From positions 186,001 to 250,000 of the forward strand of contig DATCZA010000017.1 of assembly GCA_036526135.1 (NCBI GenBank): DNA of 64,000 nucleotides, given 5' to 3'. Positions 34,569 through 43,182 of this stretch are shown here, one piece after another; the first letter of the stretch is position 1, and each line of letters opens with the position of its first letter. The notes below the pieces were generated by a model. The model saw only the letters and a program-made list of their open reading frames with translations. It ran no database searches and was not told the origin of the DNA. This DNA comes from UBA2965 sp036526135. Lineage in GTDB: Bacteria > Pseudomonadota > Gammaproteobacteria > Pseudomonadales > Azotimanducaceae. The position numbers and the translations under genes were made by a program.

Positions 34569-34736
34569 TCAGCCGACCTCGATCATCTCGAAGTCTTCTT
34601 TGCTGACGCCGCACTCCGGGCAAACGAAATCCTCGGGCACATCCTCCCAAGCCGTACCCGGCGCAATGCCCTCTTCCTCATAACCCTCGGCTTCGTCGTA
34701 GATCCAGCCGCAGACGATGCATTGCCATTTTCGCAT
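34569..34736 (-). CDS. rubA: Rubredoxin
   Basis: 55 residues: two CxxC knuckles (CIVCGWIYDEAEG and CPECGVSKEDFE) hold one iron. It is a small cytoplasmic electron carrier; in aerobes rubredoxins serve alkane hydroxylases or other oxygenases. ATG at 34736 is the family start; a longer upstream reading is not conserved. It diverges from ubiA across a 159-base gap containing GC-rich palindromes, with no clear promoter seen. Confidence 0.95.
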   Translation of the reverse strand: MRKWQCIVCGWIYDEAEGYEEEGIAPGTAWEDVPEDFVCPECGVSKEDFEMIEVG

Positions 34737-34895
34737 TCTTGGTCGCTTCCCTTTGTTCAAGCCGGCGCCGGCGCAAAGGCGCGATAAACTACTCATCCCC
34801 CGCGGAAAAATCAATCGTGCGGCCGGCGGCCGCCTGGCCTGCCTGGTGGCGAAACGCTACACTCCGCCGCCAAGCTCAAGCCCGCCCGCGCGAAC

Positions 34896-35804
34896 ATGGA
34901 GAAAACCCGTCAGCCGCCGCTCTCCGCCGTGATCGCGTACGCGCGCCTGATGCGCCTCGACCGGCCCGTGGGCACCCTGCTGCTCCTGTGGCCGACCCTG
35001 GCCGCTCTCTGGGTAGCCGCCGAGGGGCTGCCGCCCGTGGATCTCATCGTGGTCTTTGCCGTCGGCACGTTTCTGATGCGGGCCGCCGGCTGCGTGGTGA
35101 ATGACTACGCCGATCGTAACCTCGATCCCGGCGTCGCCAGAACCGCTAATCGACCCCTTGCGACCGGAGCCGTCAGCACCAACGCCGCGCTGGGCGCCTT
35201 CTTCGTGCTGGCCTTCCTCGCCCTGACCCTGCTGCTCTTCCTCAACACGCTGACCCGATGGTTCGCCGTCGCAGGCCTGGCCATCGCGGTGGCCTATCCC
35301 TTCATGAAGCGATGGACCTACCTTCCGCAGGTGGTGCTGGGCGCCGCGTTCAGCTGGGGCATCGTCATGGCGTTTACCGCGGTACGGCACGTGGTGCCGG
35401 AGCCCGGCTGGCTGCTTTTCCTGGCAAGCGTTCTCTGGATCGTCGCCTACGACACCATGTACGCCATGGTGGACCGGGAGGACGATCTGCGAGTGGGGAT
35501 CAAGTCCACGGCCATACTGTTTGGCGAGGCCGACCGTCTGATGATCGGGCTTCTGCAGACCGGCACGATCCTCACCCTGGTCCTGGTCGGCCAGCGGCTC
35601 GGCTACCACAGCGCCTACTTCTGGGGCATCGCCGTCGCGGCCGGCTTGTTCTGCTATCAGCAATACCTGATCCGGGACCGAAGCCGGGAGGGTTGCTTCC
35701 GCGCCTTCGCCAACAACGTGTGGGTCGGTTTTTCGCTGTTCGTCGGCGTCGCATGGGAAACCATGACCCGCGGCGCCTTCCAGCCAGGTGGGGGGCTGAG
35801 CTGA
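34896..35804 (+). CDS. ubiA: 4-hydroxybenzoate octaprenyltransferase
   Basis: 302 residues, integral membrane prenyltransferase with about nine helices. The two Asp-rich motifs are complete: NDYADRNLD (about 70) and DTMYAMVDREDD (about 188). It attaches the prenyl tail to 4-hydroxybenzoate in ubiquinone synthesis. The usual partner ubiC (chorismate lyase) is not next to it. Its stop overlaps the likely start of the TRAP small permease (CTGA). Confidence 0.95.
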   Translation: MEKTRQPPLSAVIAYARLMRLDRPVGTLLLLWPTLAALWVAAEGLPPVDLIVVFAVGTFLMRAAGCVVNDYADRNLDPGVARTANRPLATGAVSTNAALGAFFVLAFLALTLLLFLNTLTRWFAVAGLAIAVAYPFMKRWTYLPQVVLGAAFSWGIVMAFTAVRHVVPEPGWLLFLASVLWIVAYDTMYAMVDREDDLRVGIKSTAILFGEADRLMIGLLQTGTILTLVLVGQRLGYHSAYFWGIAVAAGLFCYQQYLIRDRSREGCFRAFANNVWVGFSLFVGVAWETMTRGAFQPGGGLS

Positions 35805-36319
35805 ACACACGGCTGCTCGAGCACGCCGATCGCGTCACCGAGGCGACGGCCCGCAGCGTGGCCTGGCTAACCGCCCTCATGGTCGTGCTGATGGTTACCG
35901 TCGTCGTTCTGCGCTACGCGTTCGACCAGGGCGCGATACCGATTCAGGAAGCCATCGTCTATCTGCACGCCACGGTGATCATGCTCGGCATTCCCTGCGC
36001 CTTGAGAGACGGCGTCCACGTCAGGGTGGACATCCTTCACTCGCGCTTGAGCGAACGCGCCCGGGGGATCATCGACGTTGCCGGGCACCTGCTGTTCCTC
36101 GTGCCTACCTGCCTGCTAATCCTCTATTTCAGCATTCCCTATGCCCGCAACGCGTGGCTCGTGCTCGAGGGATCACCCGAGGTCGGCGGCATTCCGGCCG
36201 TCTTTCTCCTGAAAACGCTCATTCCGGTCATGGCGGTTGCCCTGCTGCTGCAGGGCCTCGCGGAGACCGTGCGCCGGCTGCCCATCATTCTGCCCTCCCA
36301 TTTCGGTAGCGAGCGCTGA
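35801..36319 (+). CDS. TRAP transporter small permease (DctQ/FcbT2 type)
   Basis: 172 residues from the chosen start, four membrane helices: about 20-40, 52-70 (EAIVYLHATVIMLGIPCALR), 85-110 and 125-150. GVHVRVDI is the DctQ signature. The best N-terminus (NTRLLEHADRVTEATARSVA) points to a CTG start at 35801, which overlaps the ubiA stop and has GGTGGGGGG upstream. In-frame alternatives are ATG 35753 (52-base overlap with ubiA) and GTG 35858 (loses half the first helix region). It pairs with the large permease that starts five bases later. Confidence 0.82.
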   Translation: MNTRLLEHADRVTEATARSVAWLTALMVVLMVTVVVLRYAFDQGAIPIQEAIVYLHATVIMLGIPCALRDGVHVRVDILHSRLSERARGIIDVAGHLLFLVPTCLLILYFSIPYARNAWLVLEGSPEVGGIPAVFLLKTLIPVMAVALLLQGLAETVRRLPIILPSHFGSER

Positions 36320-36323
36320 CAAC

Positions 36324-37727
36324 GTGGTCGAGCTCATACCGATCTTCATGTTCCTGGCCGTCTTCGCCGCCCTGCTGGCCGGATACCCCGTAGCGCTGAC
36401 CCTGGCCGGGGTTGCCCTGCTGTTCGCCCTGGGCGGGATGGCCGGCGGAACCTTCGACGGCCGTGATCTGGGTTTCCTGCCCGGCCGGCTGTTCGGCATC
36501 ATCACGAACCCCACGCTCATCGCGGTGCCGCTGTTCGTCTTCATGGGCGTGATGATGGAGAAGACGCGGATCGCCGAGAACCTGCTCAGCAGCCTTTCGC
36601 GGCTGATGGCGGGAACGCCCGGGGGGCTGGCTTTTGCCGTCATCGTGGTCGGCATGCTCATGGCTGCGAGCACCGGTATCGTCGGCGCCTCGGTGGTCAC
36701 CCTCGGGCTGATGTCTCTACCCACCATGCTTCGCGATCGCTACGACCCGGCCTTCGCTAGCGGCACCATCAGCGCGACGGGAACGCTGGGCCAGATCATT
36801 CCTCCGTCCATTGCCCTGGTGCTGCTGGGCGAGGTTCTCTCGAACGCCTATCAGCAAGCCCAGTTGAATCAGGGCATCTTCGCCCCGGACACGGTGTCGG
36901 TCGGGGACCTGTTTGCAGGCGCGGTGGTGCCCGGACTCATCCTGGTCGGGCTCTATCTGGCCTACACCATGCTGGTCGCCTTCCTGCGGCCGGGCACCGC
37001 GCCCGCCGCCAGCTCGGTCGCGGACGCGGTCCCGGACGCGGTTCCGGACGCGGTCCCGGACGGCTCAGGGTGGCAGCTCTTGGGCGGGCTGCTTCCTCCC
37101 ATGCTGCTGATCGTTGCCGTGCTGGGGTCCATCCTCGCGGGCTACGCAACCCCGACGGAGGCCGCCGGTGTCGGCGCAGCCGGAGCGACCATCCTGGCGG
37201 CGGCTTATCGCGCGCTGGACGTCGGCGTCTTGCGCCAGGTGTGCCGGTCGACGTTTGACACCACGGCCATGGTTTTCTTCATCCTGGTCGGCGCCTCCTT
37301 GTTTTCTCTGGTCTTCAGGGGATACGGCGGCGACGACCTAGTTCACAGCTGGTTCAACGATATGCCGGGCGGCACCTGGGGAGCGCTCGCCATCGTGATG
37401 CTGGTGATCTTCCTGCTCGGCTTCATGCTCGACTTCATCGAAATCACCTTCGTCGTGGTGCCCATCGTCGGCCCCGTGCTTCTGGCCATGGGTGTAGACC
37501 CGATCTGGCTGGGGGTGCTGATCGCGGTCAATCTCCAGACCTCGTTCCTGACGCCACCGTTCGGCTTCGCGCTCTTCTATCTGCGCGGCGTGGCTCCCCC
37601 CACGGTTTCCACAGCCGACATCTACCGCGGCGTGGCCCCGTTCGTGTTGCTGCAGATCCTGCTCCTGTGCCTGCTCTTCATCTGGCCCAGCCTTGCGACC
37701 TGGTTACCGGAGCGCATCTACCGGTGA
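36324..37727 (+). CDS. TRAP transporter large permease (DctM/FcbT3 type)
   Basis: 467 residues, about 12-13 membrane helices. LAGYPVALTLAGVALLFAL, PLFVFMGVMMEKTRIAENLL and GTLGQIIPPSIALVLLGE are large-permease signatures; the sequence fits the keto-acid/chloroaromatic-type subgroup (COG4664-like). The start is GTG at 36324, five bases after the small permease. A cytoplasmic or loop region near residue 232-247 holds a tandem repeat VADAVPDAVPDAVPDG not expected in the family. Its stop overlaps the amidohydrolase start (GTGA). Confidence 0.92.
   Translation: MVELIPIFMFLAVFAALLAGYPVALTLAGVALLFALGGMAGGTFDGRDLGFLPGRLFGIITNPTLIAVPLFVFMGVMMEKTRIAENLLSSLSRLMAGTPGGLAFAVIVVGMLMAASTGIVGASVVTLGLMSLPTMLRDRYDPAFASGTISATGTLGQIIPPSIALVLLGEVLSNAYQQAQLNQGIFAPDTVSVGDLFAGAVVPGLILVGLYLAYTMLVAFLRPGTAPAASSVADAVPDAVPDAVPDGSGWQLLGGLLPPMLLIVAVLGSILAGYATPTEAAGVGAAGATILAAAYRALDVGVLRQVCRSTFDTTAMVFFILVGASLFSLVFRGYGGDDLVHSWFNDMPGGTWGALAIVMLVIFLLGFMLDFIEITFVVVPIVGPVLLAMGVDPIWLGVLIAVNLQTSFLTPPFGFALFYLRGVAPPTVSTADIYRGVAPFVLLQILLLCLLFIWPSLATWLPERIYR
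37021..37063 (+). repeat. 12-base tandem repeat inside the TRAP large permease gene
   Basis: The unit CGGACGCGGTCC occurs at 37021-37032, 37033-37044 (one change), 37045-37056, and as a partial copy at 37057-37063. It encodes (Asp-Ala-Val-Pro) repeats in frame, so copy-number change by multiples of one unit would keep the protein open. Confidence 0.85.
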
Positions 37728-38908
37728 GCGAGCGGCCAACCACCATTACGGTGAGCCGCGTATGGGACGGGGAGGCTCTTTGCGACGCCGATGCCGTTCG
37801 CATCGAAAATGGACGCATCGCGGCGGTCGGCGACGCCCGGGAGCTGAGCAAAGGCGCCGTGGCCGTCCACTGCCCCGGGGCCACCGCGCTCCCTGGGCTC
37901 ATCGACGCCCACGTCCACCTGGAGCTCAACCCCGACAATCACAAGCCTCCCGAGTCGACGAGCCCGGACGAGGTGCCGAGAATGTTGGAACGGGCCGCGG
38001 CCATGGTCCGGGCAGGAATTACCACCGCGCGCGACCTCGGCGGCGGTGCCTGGCTCGAGCTCGGCATCCGGGACAAAACGGCGGCCGGCCAGGCTATCGG
38101 GCCCCGACTGCTCTGCTCCGGGCAACCCATCACGTGTCCCGGCGGTCACTGCCACTTCTGGGGCGGGGAAGCGGGCTCCGCCGAAGAAGCCCTGTCCGTG
38201 CTGGAGCGTCAGGTGACCCAGGGCGTGGACCTGATCAAAGTCATGGCCACGGGCGGCCGGATGACCAACGGATCCGATCCGCTGGCCGCCCAGTTCGACC
38301 TGGAGACGCTGAGCGAGATAACGGCGGCCGCCAGGGCGCACGGGCTGCCCGTCGCCGCCCACTGCCACGGCACCACGGGCATCGAGTTGGCCGCCCGCGC
38401 CGGCGTGTCCACCATCGAGCACTGCTCCTGGGCCGGTGCGGAAGGTTGGGCATCGGACTTCCAGGAGCCGGTGGCAAACGTGATCCTCGAGCGCGGCGTC
38501 TGGGTGTCGCCCACCGTCAATCGTGGCTGGCAGCGCATGCTGGACAGCCGCGAAGGGCGGGTGCTCGGCCGCGTTCGTGCCGCCTACCGGGCGATGCTGG
38601 AGCTGGGAATTCCCTTCATCGCTTCTACGGACGCCGGAATTCCCGGGGTGTTTCATCACCACCTGCCACTGGCATTGAAGGTCTTCGCCCTGATTGCCGA
38701 GCTCAGCCCCCAGGCCGCTTTGCGAACCGCGACGTCATCCGCAGCTCGAGCCCTGGGCGTTCACGGGATGACGGGGCGCCTCGTGCCGGGTCTTGCCGCC
38801 GACATTCTGGTGGTGGATGGAAATCCTCTCGACGACCTCGACGCCCTCGCAAACCCGGTGGGGGTCTGGGCCCGCGGCCGGAGGGTTGTCGACCCGCATG
38901 GCGCCTGA
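37724..38908 (+). CDS. Metal-dependent amidohydrolase family protein
   Basis: 394 residues. TIM-barrel amidohydrolase with a two-metal site: first strand LPGLIDAHVHLE (HxH, about 63), bridging Lys in LIKVMATGG, His in VAAHCHG, His in STIEHCSWAG and Asp in IASTDAGIPG. The C-terminal beta-sandwich closes with GLAADILVVDGNPLDDL. It resembles imidazolonepropionase/prolidase-like (COG1228) enzymes; the substrate is unknown. The start is GTG at 37724, overlapping the TRAP permease stop by 4 bases, so it is co-translated with the transporter and may act on the imported compound. Confidence 0.88.
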   Translation: MSERPTTITVSRVWDGEALCDADAVRIENGRIAAVGDARELSKGAVAVHCPGATALPGLIDAHVHLELNPDNHKPPESTSPDEVPRMLERAAAMVRAGITTARDLGGGAWLELGIRDKTAAGQAIGPRLLCSGQPITCPGGHCHFWGGEAGSAEEALSVLERQVTQGVDLIKVMATGGRMTNGSDPLAAQFDLETLSEITAAARAHGLPVAAHCHGTTGIELAARAGVSTIEHCSWAGAEGWASDFQEPVANVILERGVWVSPTVNRGWQRMLDSREGRVLGRVRAAYRAMLELGIPFIASTDAGIPGVFHHHLPLALKVFALIAELSPQAALRTATSSAARALGVHGMTGRLVPGLAADILVVDGNPLDDLDALANPVGVWARGRRVVDPHGA

Positions 38909-38912
38909 GCAA

Positions 38913-38938
38913 CGGGGCGCCTGGGTCGAACGGCCCCG
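38913..38938. terminator. Possible bidirectional terminator between amidohydrolase and enoyl-CoA hydratase genes
   Basis: CGGGGC (38913-38918) can pair with GCCCCG (38933-38938) around a 14-base loop in the 40-base gap between two convergent genes. No T tract is present, so the call is weak. Confidence 0.3.
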
Positions 38939-38948
38939 AGCCAAACGA

Positions 38949-39788
38949 TTACTCGCCAGTCTCTCCAGCTGATCCGGACCAGCTGGGGGCGCGTTTCTCC
39001 AGAAACGCCGCCACCCCTTCGCGATAGTCTTCCTGCCGCATCATCTCATCGAGCAGCTGCTCAGAGGCTCTGACGGACTCGGCAACGCTTCGATGCAGGT
39101 CGCGGTATATCTGCCAGCGGGTCTGGGCCAGGGACGCCGGGGACACCGTGCGGATGAGCTCCCTGGTGTAAGCGTAGACCTCGTCCATGAGCTCCGCCTG
39201 GGGGTACACGGCGTTGACGAGCCCCATGGCGAGGGCTTCCTCGGCGAGGAAGACACGGCTCGACAGCAGCAGGTCGTTCGCCCGGGTGAGGCCGATCATC
39301 CGTGGCAACAGCCAGGACAGCCCGTACTCCGCGGGGAGGTTCAGCTTGCCGTGGGCGGTGGTGAGCTTGACGCCCGCAGCGGCGAAACGCAGGTCTGCGA
39401 AGCAGGCGAGCGCCAGACCGACCCCCGCGGCCGGGCCGTTCACGGCTGCGATCACGGGTTTGGAAAGCCCGTAGTGATAGGCAAAGCTGGCGTCGAATTC
39501 GGGCGCCCGACCGTATCCCGGCGCTGCGAGCCGGGCAGGCGTTCCCGGATCGTAGCCGCCCTTGCGCGCGTGCCCTTCCAGCGCTTCGGCGTCTCCCCCG
39601 ACGCAGAAACCCCTCCCGTTGCCCGTGACGACAATCGCGCGGACCGCTGGGTCACGCTCCGCGCGATCGATGCACCAGCGGTACTCGCTGTGCATTCGAC
39701 CCGTCCACGCGTTGAGGCGATGAGGCCGGTTCAGGCGCACGGTGGCGATGCCGGACGCGACCGAGTACTCCGTCGCCTTCAGCTCCAA
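38949..39788 (-). CDS. Enoyl-CoA hydratase/isomerase family protein
   Basis: 279 residues, crotonase fold. The oxyanion-hole segments are GRGFCVGGDAEALEG and VNGPAAGVGLALACFADLRFA. The segment after it reads LPAEYGLSWLLPRMIG, retaining one Glu but lacking the usual GGTQRL second-glutamate motif, so hydratase activity is uncertain and an isomerase or hydrolase role is possible. The start is TTG at 39788; no ATG lies before the conserved first strand. It follows dctP by 33 bases in the same direction. Confidence 0.87.
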   Translation of the reverse strand: MELKATEYSVASGIATVRLNRPHRLNAWTGRMHSEYRWCIDRAERDPAVRAIVVTGNGRGFCVGGDAEALEGHARKGGYDPGTPARLAAPGYGRAPEFDASFAYHYGLSKPVIAAVNGPAAGVGLALACFADLRFAAAGVKLTTAHGKLNLPAEYGLSWLLPRMIGLTRANDLLLSSRVFLAEEALAMGLVNAVYPQAELMDEVYAYTRELIRTVSPASLAQTRWQIYRDLHRSVAESVRASEQLLDEMMRQEDYREGVAAFLEKRAPSWSGSAGETGE

Positions 39789-39821
39789 CGCGACCTCCCC
39801 GCCGGCCGGTCGCGCAGAGGC

Positions 39822-40907
39822 TCAGCGGGCATTGATGTAGGCCTGCTCGCTGATGGCGTGGTACTCGCGCACGTCGCTGAGAAACCGCCCGTAGGATTCA
39901 CGAATACGACGGGCAAGATCGGAGTCACCGGTAGCCTCGACCACCACCGCCTCGGACTCGACTTTAAGCTTTGCCAGCACGTCGTCCGGCAAGCGCCTGA
40001 GCTCCACGTTGTGCTTCGAAAGAAGCGTTTTGAGGGCGCTGGCATTGCGGGCGGTGAACTCGCTCAGGAGATCTTCGTTGGCGGCAGCCGCGGCGACCTC
40101 CACCATTCTCTGCAGATCCTCGGGCAACGAATCCCACGCCGCTTTGTTGACGATGGCTTCCAGGGTGGGGCCGGGCTCGTGCCAGCCCGGGTAGTAGTAG
40201 TAGCGTGCCACGTCCTGAAGCCCCATGGCCAGGTCGTTGTAGGGGCCCACCCATTCCGTGGCGTCGATGACGCCCGTCTGCATGGCCGTGTAAATCTCCG
40301 ACCCCGCCATGGACACCGGCACGCCCCCGGCACGCTTGAGCACCTCGCCGCCGAGCCCCGGGATGCGCATCTTCAATCCCTGAAGATCCTCCAGGGAGTT
40401 GATTTCCTTGTTGAACCAGCCCGCCATCTGCACGCCGCTGTTACCGGCGGCGAGGGGCACGAGGCCGAACGGTTCGTAGGCCTCGCGCCACAGCTCCATG
40501 CCGCCGCCGTAGCGCAGCCAGCCGTTCATCTCCTGGGCCATCATGCCGAAAGGAACCGTGGCGAACATGGCGGCTACCGGGAGCTTGCCGCGCCAGTAGT
40601 AGGCGGCTCCATGGCCCATCTCCGCCGTGCCCTGGCGTACCGTATCGAACACCTCGAACGCGCCGACCAGCTCCCCGGCGCCGTAGACCCGGATGTCTAG
40701 CCGACCCCGACTCATGACCCGCAGATTTTCGGCCAGGCGCTCCGGCGCCATGCCGAGCGCCGGAAGGTTTTTCGGCCAGGTCGTAATGAGCTTCCAGCGA
40801 TAGACCTTATCGGGATCGGGAACCGCTTCGGGCGCCGTCTGCTGCGGCGCGCCGCAGCCGGCGAGGCCAAATATGAGCACCAGGGCCAGGATCCGCATCA
40901 CCATCAT
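39822..40907 (-). CDS. TRAP transporter substrate-binding lipoprotein (DctP/TakP type)
   Basis: 361 residues. N-terminal lipobox LAGC (Cys about 18), so it is anchored rather than free. The body matches the keto-acid TRAP binding proteins: GAFEVFDTVRQGTAEMGHGA, AYYWRGKLPVAAMF, GLKMRIPGLGGEV (Arg that holds the carboxylate), and ATEWVGPYNDLAMGLQDVA (Trp near the ligand). It likely binds a 2-oxo or hydroxy acid. ATG at 40907 has GGAGAAG upstream. The gene starts 17 bases after uvrD and is on the opposite strand to its permease genes 2 kb away. Confidence 0.9.
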   Translation of the reverse strand: MMVMRILALVLIFGLAGCGAPQQTAPEAVPDPDKVYRWKLITTWPKNLPALGMAPERLAENLRVMSRGRLDIRVYGAGELVGAFEVFDTVRQGTAEMGHGAAYYWRGKLPVAAMFATVPFGMMAQEMNGWLRYGGGMELWREAYEPFGLVPLAAGNSGVQMAGWFNKEINSLEDLQGLKMRIPGLGGEVLKRAGGVPVSMAGSEIYTAMQTGVIDATEWVGPYNDLAMGLQDVARYYYYPGWHEPGPTLEAIVNKAAWDSLPEDLQRMVEVAAAAANEDLLSEFTARNASALKTLLSKHNVELRRLPDDVLAKLKVESEAVVVEATGDSDLARRIRESYGRFLSDVREYHAISEQAYINAR

Positions 40908-40924
40908 GTCGCTCTTCTCCAGTT

Positions 40925-43108
40925 TCAATCGAGGGCCTGCAGGTTTGCATAGCCCAGCATCAACCATTTCGCGCCGGCGCCGGCGAAGTTGACCTGCACC
41001 CGGGCGCGCTCACCGGAACCCTCGGCCTGGAGCACCACGCCCTCGCCGAACTTGGCGTGTAGCACCCGCTGACCCATTCGCAGGCCGCCCTCAGCCCCGA
41101 CTGCGTGCCCGGCTTCTGCAGGCCGGCCGTAGGGTCGCTGCACCGCGCCGCCCATGCGCACCTCGTGAACGAGCTCCGTCGGAATCTCCAGCAGGAAGCG
41201 CGACGGCCGGTTGTAAGTATCCGTTCCGTGCAGGCGCCGAGTCTCCGCATGGGTGAGGTAGAGCGTCTGCTTGGCGCGGGTGATGCCTACGTAGCACAGC
41301 CGCCTTTCCTCTTCCATGCGCCCGGGCTCTTCGGCGGACATGCGGTGGGGGAAGAGGCCTTCCTCCATCCCCGCGAGAAATACCATGGGGAACTCCAGCC
41401 CCTTGGCCGAGTGCAGGGTCATCATCTGCACCGCAGGACCCGCTTCCGCCTGGCGATCACCCGCGTCCAGAGCTACCTGGTCGAGAAACTCCTCGAGTAT
41501 CGACGTCTGCTCGGCGGCGTCGGCCAGGAGAGGGAATACCTGCTCGCCGCTGAACTGGCGGCAGGCGCTGACCAGCTCCTCCAGGTTCTCCTTGCGAGCC
41601 AGGCCACGCTCCCCCCGCTCGCGCATGTGGTACTCCAGAAGGCCGCTGGACTGAATGCAGGCGTCGGCGACCTCGTGCAGATCCAGCTCGGCCGTCTGCT
41701 CCGCCAGCCCGTCTATGAGCCCGAGGAAATCGGCGATCTTGGCCGCCGTTCGGCTGGCGAGCACATTCTCGGCAAGGGCTTCCTTGCACGCCTGCCACAG
41801 GGACACGTTGCGGGCGCGCGCCTGGGCCCGGATCGCCTCCACGGTCTTGTCCCCGATACCGCGAGCCGGGGTGTTCACAACCCGCTCGAAGGCCGTGTCC
41901 GAATGCCGGTCCACGGTCAGACGCATGTAGGCAAGCGCGTTCTTGATCTCCGCCCTTTCGAAGAACCGCACGCCACCGTAGATGCGATAAGGAATCTGCG
42001 CCCTCAAGAATGCTTCTTCCAGCACCCGAGATTGGGCGTTCGAGCGGTACAGAACGGCGACGTCATCGGCGCTGGCCCCCGAGGCCAGCGCTTCGGCGGT
42101 GCGTTCGGCCACGAAGCGCGCTTCGTCGAGGTCGTTGTAGGCGGAATAGACGCGAATGGGTTCTCCGTCCCCGCCTTCGGTCCAGAGTTCCTTGCCGAGC
42201 CGGTCGACGTTCTGACGTATGAGCGCGTTCGCCGCTTTGAGGATGGTGGCCGTCGAGCGGTAGTTCTGCTCCAGCCGGATCAGCGATGCCCCAGCAAAGT
42301 CCTGGGAGAACTGATGGATGTTCTCGATCCGCGCGCCTCGCCAGCCATAGATTGACTGATCGTCGTCGCCCACGGCCATGATGTTCGCCGAGCTTCCTGC
42401 CAGCACCCGCAGCCACGCGTACTGTATCGTGTTGGTGTCCTGAAACTCGTCGACGAGAATGTTCTGAAACCGCTCCTGATAGTGGGCGAGGAGATCCGAG
42501 CGGTTGAGCCACAGCTCATGGCTGCGCAGAAGCAGCTCGGCAAAATCCACTAGGCCGCCGCTTTCGCAAAGGCTTTCGTAGCTCTCGTAGATCTTCTTGT
42601 GGGTGATCTGAAACAGATCGTCACCCGCGGCGACGTCCTTTGCGCGCCGCCCCTCATCCTTCTGGGCGTTGATGAACCAGACCGCCTGGCGGGCGGGCCA
42701 TTTCTGCTCGTCGATGTCCAGCGCCCGCATGACGCGCTTGACCAGGCGCAGCTGATCGTCGGCGTCGAGAATCTGAAAGTTCTGTTTGAGGCCCGCTTCC
42801 TGCCAGTGCATGCGAAGCAGCCGATGGGCGATGCCGTGAAACGTGCCGACCCACATGGTGCGAACGGAGAGATCCAGGAGCGTTTCGATCCTAGCCCGCA
42901 TCTCCGCCGCCGCTTTGTTGGTGAAGGTGACGGCCAGGATGCCGTGGGGGGATACCCGCTCGGCCTCGATCAGCCAGGCAATCCGATGAACCAGCACCCG
43001 CGTCTTGCCGCTGCCGGCGCCAGCCACCACCAGGGCATTGCCCAGAGGCGCCGAGACCGCCTCCCGCTGGTCCTTGTTCAGATGCTCGAGAATGTTCGTG
43101 ACGTCCAC
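40925..43108 (-). CDS. uvrD: DNA helicase II UvrD
   Basis: 727 residues (E. coli 720), superfamily 1A helicase. Walker A VVAGAGSGKTRVLVHRIAWL (about 28), motif II ILVDEFQDTN, motif III VGDDDQSIYGWRGA, motif VI YVGITRAKQTLYL. The C-terminal region ends with the family WLMLGYANLQAL tail, a UvrD/PcrA Tudor-like domain. It acts in mismatch and excision repair. The TRAP binding-protein gene begins 17 bases downstream, so dctP may be read from the uvrD transcript. Confidence 0.96.
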   Translation of the reverse strand: MDVTNILEHLNKDQREAVSAPLGNALVVAGAGSGKTRVLVHRIAWLIEAERVSPHGILAVTFTNKAAAEMRARIETLLDLSVRTMWVGTFHGIAHRLLRMHWQEAGLKQNFQILDADDQLRLVKRVMRALDIDEQKWPARQAVWFINAQKDEGRRAKDVAAGDDLFQITHKKIYESYESLCESGGLVDFAELLLRSHELWLNRSDLLAHYQERFQNILVDEFQDTNTIQYAWLRVLAGSSANIMAVGDDDQSIYGWRGARIENIHQFSQDFAGASLIRLEQNYRSTATILKAANALIRQNVDRLGKELWTEGGDGEPIRVYSAYNDLDEARFVAERTAEALASGASADDVAVLYRSNAQSRVLEEAFLRAQIPYRIYGGVRFFERAEIKNALAYMRLTVDRHSDTAFERVVNTPARGIGDKTVEAIRAQARARNVSLWQACKEALAENVLASRTAAKIADFLGLIDGLAEQTAELDLHEVADACIQSSGLLEYHMRERGERGLARKENLEELVSACRQFSGEQVFPLLADAAEQTSILEEFLDQVALDAGDRQAEAGPAVQMMTLHSAKGLEFPMVFLAGMEEGLFPHRMSAEEPGRMEEERRLCYVGITRAKQTLYLTHAETRRLHGTDTYNRPSRFLLEIPTELVHEVRMGGAVQRPYGRPAEAGHAVGAEGGLRMGQRVLHAKFGEGVVLQAEGSGERARVQVNFAGAGAKWLMLGYANLQALD

Positions 43109-43116
43109 TGCTACCC

Positions 43117-43173
43117 GCCCTAAGCCTGTCCAAGGGACGGGGGTTCAGGGAACCGCCCGGCGCGGCTTAGGGC
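43117..43173. repeat. Nested inverted repeat between glmS and uvrD
   Basis: GCCCTAAGCC (43117-43126) pairs perfectly with GGCTTAGGGC (43164-43173). The 37-base loop contains a second hairpin, GGTTC-AGG-GAACC (43142-43154). The structure fills the 74-base gap between glmS and uvrD. It may end the glmS transcript or be a small dispersed palindromic element; there is no T tract. Confidence 0.55.
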
Positions 43174-43182
43174 CGGAACGGA

